Origin: Chrysochromulina tobinii
Lineage: Eukaryota; Haptophyta; Prymnesiales; Chrysochromulinaceae
Assembly: GCA_001275005.1 (NCBI GenBank)
Contig: JWZX01003170.1
Span: 1-18,781, forward strand
Reading direction: 5' to 3'
Length of the DNA stretch: 18,781 nt
Positions 1 through 7,080 of the stretch are shown piece by piece; position 1 is the first letter of the stretch; each line of letters begins with the position of its first letter. The notes beneath the pieces are model-generated. The model was not told where the DNA came from and did no database searches. It saw only the letters and a program-made list of their open reading frames with translations. Made by a program: the position numbers and the translations under genes.

Positions 1-176
1 CGCATATCCCTTCCCCCTGGCCGGGCGACTGTCTGTCTCTCTTCACACGTTGGTTCACGGCCGCTTAACCGTTGGGGTCAAGCGGCAAAGAACAATTCAC
101 GCCAATCGACTGCAGACCGACACAGCCCACGCTCCTTCCCCGAGTGCAGTGAGGAGCTGAACTGGCAGAGCTGAAC

Positions 177-1376
177 ATGGACAGCTTCAAGGGTAAGCTG
201 AGCGCCGGCCTCGCGAGCGCACGGTCCACGATGGAGGAGGCTCGTACCAAGGGCATGACCAAGCTAGTAGAGGAGAAGGTTGCTAGTAGCGGCTTGAGCG
301 AGGGCGTGGCCAAGTTCAAGGAGAAGGCAGCGCTCGAGCTCGAAAAGGTCTCTGAGAAGAAGGCGGCCTTGAGCAACTCGTTGCACATGCTGGGCAGCTC
401 GTTGCCCAAGGGACTCACGCGCGTGGAATTGGCCGAGCCGGAGATCGGGAGCGAGGCGCCCTCGAGCGACGGCGAGTCGCCCACTTGCGATCGGGATCGC
501 CTCTTGAGCGATAGCGACCCACGAAGCCCCTTCCGGTCGGGCCTGGGTAAGCTCGGCAGCTTCACCGAGAACCTTGGCGTGTCCAAGCTAGTAGAGCTGA
601 AGTCAGTGGCGCAGGCCAAAGTCAGTGGCTCGCTCGAGAAGGTTCGCGATTTGGGCCTTGAGAAGGCGCAGAAGGCGCGCGACCTGGCCTCGAACGGAGT
701 GGAGAAGGTGCAGGCCGCAGGTCAGAAGGCACGCGATCTGGGCTCGAGCGGAGTGGAGAAGCTCAAGACCACAGCGGCGACGGCCAAGGAGCGATGCGGC
801 GAGGCGGCTGCTGCGGCCTCGATGATGACTGGCGTGAACCTTGGTGGTCTCGGCGCTGCGAAGGAGGAGCAGGATAGCGGACTCGTGCGCGTATGCAAGT
901 GCTGCCCAGCCCTGAGCCTCAAGCAACGTATCATCGGCGCCTTCACTTGCCTCGCCATCGGCTGCCTGCTTTCGCTGGGCTCGCTCATGTCCATCGCAAA
1001 GCTGCTCATGGGCAACCCGATCCCTTTCGCGTTCAAGTATACGCTCGGCAATTTGCTCTCGCTTGGCGCAACATCCTTTCTTGTTGGGCCTACCCGCCAG
1101 CTGAAACAAATGATGGAGCCCTCGCGCCGCCTTGCGTCGATCGCGTACTTTGGAACGCTCATTGGAACGCTCGTGTGCATCTTCGTCCTGCACTCGGGGC
1201 TGCTCTCGCTCGTCTTCATCCTCCTCCAATTCTTTGCGCTGACTTGGTACATTTTGTCCTACATTCCGTATGGGCAAACTGCTGCCATCGCCATTCTTCG
1301 GAGGCTCCTTCGGCGTGCGGGGCTTTCTGGCAAATCGAGTTCCGCGCATTCGGCAAACCCGATGTCACCTGTCTAG
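177..1376 (+). CDS. SFT2-like vesicle transport membrane protein with long N-terminal extension
   Basis: This 399-residue protein ends in a clear SFT2 domain (about residues 240-380). Members act at the Golgi in fusion of endosome-derived or retrograde vesicles. Four hydrophobic segments are visible at about 251-274, 284-304, 319-338 and 340-362. The block KYTLGNLLSLGATSFLVGP (287-305) followed by RQLKQM matches the family's most conserved loop. A Cys pair with a third Cys (240-243) sits just before the first segment. The first 235 residues are not part of the usual family, whose members are about 160-215 residues. They are Ala/Gly/Lys/Glu-rich, lack hydrophobic segments and carry a near-repeat, QKARDLASNGVEKV (165-178) and QKARDLGSSGVEKL (183-196), suggesting amphipathic helices. 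The ATG at 177 is chosen because it opens the frame with no better downstream start. No intron is needed. SFT2 identity is very likely; the role of the extension is unknown. Confidence 0.94.
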   Translation: MDSFKGKLSAGLASARSTMEEARTKGMTKLVEEKVASSGLSEGVAKFKEKAALELEKVSEKKAALSNSLHMLGSSLPKGLTRVELAEPEIGSEAPSSDGESPTCDRDRLLSDSDPRSPFRSGLGKLGSFTENLGVSKLVELKSVAQAKVSGSLEKVRDLGLEKAQKARDLASNGVEKVQAAGQKARDLGSSGVEKLKTTAATAKERCGEAAAAASMMTGVNLGGLGAAKEEQDSGLVRVCKCCPALSLKQRIIGAFTCLAIGCLLSLGSLMSIAKLLMGNPIPFAFKYTLGNLLSLGATSFLVGPTRQLKQMMEPSRRLASIAYFGTLIGTLVCIFVLHSGLLSLVFILLQFFALTWYILSYIPYGQTAAIAILRRLLRRAGLSGKSSSAHSANPMSPV

Positions 1377-1866
1377 AGGAGCCTTGTAGCCCAAAGTGGA
1401 GAAGCCAGGGGTACTTATCGGGTGGTGACGGACCATTATTCACGGTATGGTAGTTGGCCACCGCGGGTACACATACGGTCTGCAGTTGTATTCAGTTGTA
1501 TTCACAAGGAACTAGCCCCCCCTTGGAGAGAACCCACACGCAGCAGACACCCGCTCGAATCCCGCTTTCCCGCCCCGGGGGGTGCGGGTGGGAAGTTTCG
1601 TTTTTTTGCTGTGGCGGTGTTGGATCGAGTTCGACGTCGCGTGGTCACCGCAAACTCGAGACTATGGGGAGCGAGAGCTGGCGGTGGGGAGCTGTCTCCG
1701 CTGCGGCGCTGCGAGCCGACACATCACGTCTTTATGTCGTTTGTGTGCTGAGATTGTGGTTTCGAGATTGGGGCATTGCAGCATCAGCCGGACCCACGCC
1801 GAATCGTCACGCGCAATGAAGCTACGACGAACCGATCTGCAGCCGGCCAGCACAACGGCCTTCCCT
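1377..1866. other. convergent intergenic region
   Basis: This is the 490-bp gap between the 3' ends of the SFT2-like gene and the GT25-like gene. It holds a small tandem duplication of AGTTGTATTC near 1484-1503 and a C-run/G-run stretch near 1517-1590. Reading frames here lack recognisable protein composition or domains. No RNA gene was seen. Confidence 0.5.
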
Positions 1867-4688
1867 TCATGGCCGACTGAATATTCCGCACGCTGGCGGC
1901 TGTGGATAATTCAGTCGGCTTTCCGCTTTCTGAGCGAACGGCCAGAAGGACTTCGACATTGGAGCGGGCAAGGATTGTGGCGGCAGATGGACCATAAGAC
2001 ATCCAGTATCGCCTTCATCATTCATGCTGTAATGCGACCAGCCGAACGGCAGGGGCTCTGCCAGCACAAGAGGCTCCGACCGATTGTAGAACCGACGTTC
2101 CGACCGCTTGCCACTCGACTGGTTGAGCCAGCGCGCGCCGATGGTCGCCTTATGCGGTAGCTCCAACACCGCCCGCGCCATCCATTCCTGCTGGTCCGTG
2201 TTCGTCTTCGCGCTCTGGCAGTCACCGTAGATCCGGATGCCCCTGCCGTATGCGACCGCGACCGGTGAGAAGCACATGCGGTGGGCAGCGGGTGCGGCAT
2301 GTGCGATCGGGATGGCAGGCCGCACGCCGCCTGCAAGCGCGAGGCGCACCGCGTGTACTTCAGGCCAAAGTCTCCCGCGATGTAAATGTCAAGGCCCGTC
2401 TGATCTTGAACCATGGCGCCGACGATCGCACCTCGATTGCAGAGCTCATTGCGAAAGAACGATCCGTGGATGAGATGGTCGCCTTCGCCGGTAGGCTCAT
2501 TCATGTTCAACAGGATGGCCTTGTTGATGAAGACAAACGGTTTGAGCGTCATGTGCCTCTCCACTTCGTCAAAGAAGCTCCGAACCGTTTTAGGGCCGTA
2601 CAATTCTCCGAGGTACACGATCTTTTGACGCGGCGGGGGCTTTGCCTCCGAGGGCAGCTTGCTGCGCCGCTGGACGATCATGACGAAGCCGGTGCCGTGG
2701 TAGGTCTCCGCCCTCTTGCCCGTCCTCTCGTTTGGCCGGCGCAGCATCGTCACCTCAAGTAGGTCCATGTCAAGGAGCCGTATGAGCATCAGCATCGACG
2801 GGAAGACACCAATCCCCTTTGCGAAATAGCGCCCCTCCATCCACGCGGACATGGCGGAGCGGAAGCCTAGGCACATGAGGTGCCGGTAATAGTTGGCTGC
2901 GGACTCGACCATTATGTGGGTGCACTCGGCGTCGCGCAGGCAGCGGCGCGTCTCCGCGAACAGGTCCGCCGGGTCGTCAGTCTCCGCGTTCGGTGAGTAA
3001 GCCACGTGGTACGCCGAGAGGACGTGGACTGGGGCTGAGGGGAAGAGACCGTATGAGTTGAGCAGATCCACGCCGGCGTAGGGGTAGAGGACGTCAATGC
3101 TCTGCGGCAGACCATGCGAGCGACTCCACGCCGACATCCGCTCCATCCGCTCCACCAGTGAGACGCGGTAGCAGCAGTGCAGTGGGTCCGTGACGGCGGC
3201 ACAACCTCGACGTCCCCGCTGGGGGACCCGCTGCGGGTACTCGCGTGCTGCGGCAATTTCGTCCCAGCCCTTGGCGTTCACCAACTGCTTGAGGAGCTCG
3301 AGGTCCTCGCTGCTTAGCAGCTGCGCCTGATTCGCCGTGATCGGCGCCCGGGGGGTACTTCTTGACGGAAACGTCTGCGGAAAGTTCTTGTTCGACGAGT
3401 GTCCAAAGGTCAGCCCGAGCTCTTCGACGATGCGCACCGTCGCCGGCTTTGGCGGAATGGGCGCAGTTGTTGTCGCAATCGCCGCGGTCGGCTGGGCGTG
3501 ATGGGGTGCGCGGGATCCCTTGTCCAACAGCCCGCGATCCAGTAAGCCGCGCATCGCGGATGCGCACCGAGACGGCCATTCATCCGCCACCTCCCTCACA
3601 ATAGCTGCTCCTCCAACCCCGAGCGGACGTGTGACGAGCCTCCCCTCCCCATCGACTGTCACCCGATCACCGGGCACTTGGAAGCCGTGGAAGCACGCAC
3701 CCGAAGGTTGCGTGTGGCCATTCTTCACGGACGCCTTCTTCTTGGTCATCAAGAGGGTGTCGTCGATGCTCGATAGCCGTCGTCGACGATCATGCGACCG
3801 GGAGCCGCTACCGTAGAGCTCTTTATGTTGGGTCTCGCACGCCGCGTGCCGGTCGGGAAAGCGCTTCTGGATGACTTGCTTCTCACTCTCGCCCACCGCG
3901 CAGTGAGCGAGCTTGCTCCATTCAGCCTCCACGTTCACTGCACGGTACTGGCCGGAGCTTGCCAGCGCGTACTGCACGCGAGCGAGCACCTGGTCGATCG
4001 AGCACTCGCGCCGCCAGTTGCGCGTCAGACCAAAGGACTTGAGCAGCACTGGCAGCGTGGCCATCCGCACGAGATAGCCGCTCACGAGCAGGTTGGGGCT
4101 CTTGACGATCGCGTCAGCGGGGGATCGCCCGGCAGTCCAAGCGGGCCAGTCCTGTGAGCCGCTCACTCGCTTGACCGCTGAGGCCTCTTTGCTCGTTGCC
4201 TGCCCGGACTCTTCGCCCCATGCCCGAACCACAGCCAGGTTGACAAAGTCGACATTGGTATTCGACGCAGTGAACACGCTCCGTTGGACCCACTCCGCGA
4301 AGCCTGGCAAGAGCACAACGTCGTCCGCAAGCACCATCAGCCAGGAGCACTTTGGCCGCCGGCGATCGAAGCGGTGGAGCAGGTTGAGATGCGCCAGGCT
4401 GCTGCCAATGGTTCCAAACCAGCGCGTCGACACATTTCCGGAGGCAGCGTAGTCGGGTGGCACCATGCAGCTCTGAGCGGCATCGCCAACCACCTGCTCG
4501 ATCGTCTCTGCGCTGAGCACGATGCCCGGTGACACGGAGATGCGCTCGGAGATCCCTTCGGAACCGAGCTGGGAAATGACCGAGGCACGATGCGTGTGCG
4601 AGCTTTGCATCGACAGGATGGTCGTACACACGTCACTCCAGTCGAATCGCGTTGACATGTCTTGAACACGGCCTGCCATCGGGGGCAC
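1867..4688 (-). CDS. GT25-like glycosyltransferase fused to an uncharacterised C-terminal domain, apparent frameshift near 2345-2360
   Basis: Residues about 15-290 resemble glycosyltransferase family 25, which transfers sugars onto lipooligosaccharide or collagen-type acceptors. Visible landmarks are the opening strand with HTHRASVISQL (31-41), GSSLAHLNLLHR (95-106), the putative metal-binding LADDVV (120-125) and SIDQVLARV (230-238). A basic, Pro/Thr-rich linker (about 295-450) follows. The second domain (about 450 to the end) includes LYPYAGVDLLNSYGLFP, KPFVFINKAILLN and VQDQTGLDIYI. I recall similar strings in uncharacterised bacterial proteins but cannot name the family. The long frame loses sensible composition after DFGLKYT (about 2355). 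The frame one base away carries the likely continuation, including GRGIRIYGDCQSAKT and EPLPFGWSHYS, to the stop at 1867-1869. A single-base indel therefore seems likely, in the genome or the assembly. The start could be 4688 or the internal Met at 4658. No membrane anchor is visible. Confidence 0.68.
1872..1919. other. 11-bp perfect inverted repeat at the 3' end of the GT25-like gene
   Basis: GCCGACTGAAT at 1872-1882 is matched by its exact complement ATTCAGTCGGC at 1909-1919, leaving a 26-nt loop. It lies in the last codons of the GT25-like reading frame, just before its stop on the minus strand. It could form an RNA hairpin; no function is established. Confidence 0.45.
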
Positions 4689-5219
4689 TCACCCACCGCG
4701 GTCGCCACCAAACGCTTGTGCTGCTGCTGTGAAACACGTTCACGTTAATTTGCCATCTCGGCAAGACGCACAGCCACAGGTCCCGTGGAGACACAACGTG
4801 GGGGGCGCAGAGTGCGGCGCACACACACACAGACAGCACACTCTCCAAGCACGGGTGCCGCAATCGCAATGGACGCTTTCGCTGATCACCACAGTTTATC
4901 GCCACGGAGTCAGGGTTTAGGCTCCACGAGTTACTGACCCGGTAAGACACTACCGTAAAAAGACACCCCGGTACAATTGTACATCGACTGTAAAAAGACA
5001 CCGGGTCCGGGGCTCGGGGGGAGCCGGACACACAGGACAACGGGTGCCGTTTATTATTCGCCATTCCTTGTCTTGTGCTCAATGCACTGCCTGAGAGAGC
5101 ATGCATGCATTGAATTGCTGGAAGAACTTTATCGGCGAGATGTTCAGATAAACGGAAAACGAAGTTGTTCCTCCTTCGACGCACTCACCAGTGTCGGACC
5201 GCTTAGGGCATCACGCATC
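4689..5219. promoter_or_regulatory. divergent intergenic region with GTAAAAAGACACC motifs and a GC-rich element
   Basis: This 531-bp gap separates the divergent GT25-like and SHIPPO-repeat genes, so it should hold both promoters. It contains GTAAAAAGACACC twice (4955-4967 and 4990-5002), the palindrome GTACAATTGTAC (4971-4982) between them, and a GC-rich stretch with GGGGGGAGCCGG (5015-5026) related to the element at 9275 and 18623. A CA-rich tract lies at about 4818-4841, and ATGCATGCAT at 5100-5109. On the minus strand a GTGAGT lies just upstream of the GT25-like start and could be a splice donor, but no convincing upstream exon was found. Promoter function is inferred from position only. 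Confidence 0.5.
4990..5035 (-). repeat. dispersed GC-rich upstream element, copy 1 (with insertion)
   Basis: GTAAAAAGACACC (4990-5002) is followed by GGGTCCGGGGCTC, then GGGGGGAGCCGG (5015-5026) and ACACAC. Compared with copy 4 it carries an extra GC-rich stretch in the core. A lone GTAAAAAGACACC precedes it at 4955-4967. Confidence 0.7.
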
Positions 5220-6435
5220 ATGGTGCCAGTGAGCATAGTGGGCGGCACGCGCTCGACTTTCGGGACGCAGAGCCGCGGTGGGTGGAAGACCAGCCCCATC
5301 TACGGCTTCGGCTCCGGCACCCGCGAAGGCCGGGACAAGGTCTTCATATCGCAGGAGCACGCCAAACTGTGTGTCGACAAGAATGCGTCGCCAGGCCCGG
5401 CAGTCTACAAGCATAGGGCGGCGGTCGGTCCGCAAGTGGACGGTGCCAAGGCCTCGGCGCCGCTATGGGCCTTTGGCACCGCTGACCGTTGGCTCAAGCC
5501 GAGCAAGGATGGCGCCCCGGGCCCTGGCGCCTATGCACCCTCGCTGGGTCTTGGCAAGCAGGTGAACAGCGCGAGGGCATCAGCGCCCGTCTACGGCATG
5601 GGCTCGGCGACGCGTGAGAACGTGGCGAAGGTGTATGTGACGGAAGAGCACAACAAGGCGCTGTTCGGCATCAACTCGCCCGGCCCGGCATATGTCGCTC
5701 TGACAGATGCGGTGGGCAAACAGATTCTCAGCAAGAACGAGTCACAGCCCGGCTGGGTGATGGGCAAGTCGGAGCGCTTCACGTACGACCACGTCAAGCG
5801 CGCAGCGGGCACACCCTCGCCCGGCTCTTACGATGTCACGGCGGCGATCGGCCCACAGAACTCGTCCACGAAGCCCTCGACACCACGATTCGGATTTGGC
5901 ACGAGCACGCGCGAACACGCCGCCAAGGTGTACATCTCGTCCGAGCATGAGAAGGTGACCGGAGGGCGCGACGCTCCTGGGCCGGGCGCCTACCCGATCG
6001 GCAGCATGACCGGCGCCCAAATCCGATCATCGAACAATGGGGTGCGTGCTGATCCTCCGCTGCCACATCGCCGTTACATTGCCTGTGGCTGCTATAATTG
6101 GCTGCTCTACTGGCTGCTTTACTGGCTGCTCTACTGGCGCTGCTATACTGGCTGCGTCCCCGCGTTCTTCCCTGCCCCTACCCTGCCCCCTCGCCGCGGC
6201 GCGCGATCGTGCGCTCGCCCGACCCTAGCTTGTTCTAGACCTGACCTTGTTCTAGACCTGAGGCTAGACCCGAGCTACCGGTACGACTCCTCGCACTGCC
6301 TGCTCACCACCTGCCCCTCGCTTGCTGCTCCCGCAGGCCACCTCCGCCTCGTGGGGCTTCGGCACCTCCGAGCGGTTTTCGGGGAATAAGAGTACGTCGA
6401 GCTCCGCACCCGGACCAGGCGCCTACGTCGTCTGA
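5220..6435 (+). CDS. SHIPPO (sperm-tail PG-rich) repeat protein, two exons
   Basis: The spliced protein is 306 residues: exon 1 at 5220-6041 (274 codons) and exon 2 at 6337-6435. Six Pro-Gly-rich motifs are visible: ASPGPAVY (56-63), GAPGPGAY (98-105), NSPGPAY (152-158), TPSPGSY (198-204), DAPGPGAY (251-258), and SAPGPGAY in exon 2. Between them a second module recurs, of the form FG-GT-RE--AKVYIS-EH-K, at about 29-49, 125-146 and 224-245. Such proteins (ODF3/CIMAP-like) bind axonemal or cortical microtubules in flagellates. The intron is supported because removing it restores a final PG motif and a proper stop (GAYVV, TGA at 6433-6435), while reading through gives a low-complexity tail. The ATG at 5220 is preferred because the open frame upstream consists of promoter-type repeat sequence. 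Exact partners cannot be told. Confidence 0.85.
6086..6155 (+). repeat. 12-bp minisatellite inside the SHIPPO intron
   Basis: About six imperfect head-to-tail copies of TGGCTGCTCTAC run through this stretch, with variants such as TGGCTGCTTTAC and TGGCTGCTATAAT. They lie about 45 nt downstream of the donor site. Confidence 0.85.
6229..6261 (+). repeat. 17-bp period tandem duplication in the SHIPPO intron
   Basis: The 16-mer CTTGTTCTAGACCTGA occurs exactly at 6229-6244 and again at 6246-6261. A partial third copy (GGCTAGACCCGAG) follows. It contains CCTGAC/CCTGAG strings that could serve as branch-point sequences. Confidence 0.8.
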
Positions 6436-7080
6436 GCCGCTCGCGAGCCGGGCCCGTGATCGAATCCGAGGGCGCCTTGGCCCCTTGCCGCTGGTGCGGA
6501 TCGCGTACGTATGCATGGAGGCTTCATGGAGGCTTCATCGCACAACGCCCTGCTCGTCGCCCCAAGCGCCAAGCCCAAGGATGTCCGTCGTGAATTGAGG
6601 GAAAGGGAGGCTCATACAGCGTGACTCCTGCACAGCCGTTCAGCTGAAAAATTATACCCTTTGGCGCCCCGAGTGTATGTTCGGCCTTCGGCCAGAGCGC
6701 CTGATCTGCTGGAAAAGTTGTGTGTAAGTGTGTTCAGCTACACCGGCCCCCGCGCGTCGCCGCAACGCGGAAGGTCTACTGTACGGCGACTCGGTGTTGT
6801 GTGCTGCGTGCCGCATGGCTGCGTGTCGTCTGTCTCGACGACGACACCGTGATCCGTGCACAGCGCTGTATCTGTAACTTTCTCAGTACTTTTTCACATT
6901 GAGAAGCCGCTTCGAAGGCGAGCTCCAATCGGGAGGACGTCCCGACTGTGAGCATGTAATATCCCTAAACCCAAATTAACGTGCCAAAGGTATCATGGTC
7001 TAATCGAATGTGAATCAATCACTTTAATTTTACACTTAAGGGTCGTGCGCGCTGGCGTCGGGCCTCCCCCCCTCTGAGGC
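6436..7080. other. convergent intergenic region
   Basis: This 645-bp gap lies between the 3' ends of the SHIPPO and FkbM-like genes. It holds a tandem pair of CATGGAGGCTT (6514-6535), a small inverted repeat TCGGGA/TCCCGA (6929-6945) and a relatively AT-rich stretch (about 6955-7035) suitable for 3' ends. No convincing gene or structured RNA was seen. Confidence 0.5.

Larger units (their letters stand above)
6042..6336 (+). other. intron of the SHIPPO-repeat gene
   Basis: The donor is GTGCGT directly after codon GGG at 6039-6041 and the acceptor is CCCGCAG ending at 6336. The 295-nt intron is phase 0. It contains two minisatellites, listed separately, and a pyrimidine-rich stretch before the acceptor. 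The splice is predicted by frame and motif restoration, not by transcript data. Confidence 0.82.

Noticed and set aside
603-1349. Long minus-strand frame antisense to the SFT2-like gene
   Set aside because: It is a GC-driven shadow, rich in Arg/Glu/Leu, with no recognisable domain; the + strand protein has clear membrane segments and family motifs.
1582-2160. 192-codon open frame on the + strand
   Set aside because: Composition is unlike a folded protein, no domain is visible, and it overlaps the C-terminal part of the GT25-like gene on the other strand.
2331-2358. 28-nt GT-AG intron as an explanation of the frameshift
   Set aside because: It is too short for normal splicing, and joining GTACAC...TTGCAG leaves the reading in the wrong frame for the conserved continuation.
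4977-5219. Upstream continuation of the SHIPPO frame
   Set aside because: It crosses the dispersed promoter-like element and lacks PG motifs; the ATG at 5220 begins sequence with family-like composition.
6963-6972. Telomere-like CCCTAAACCC
   Set aside because: Only one unit and a half; no array, so chance is the simplest reading.
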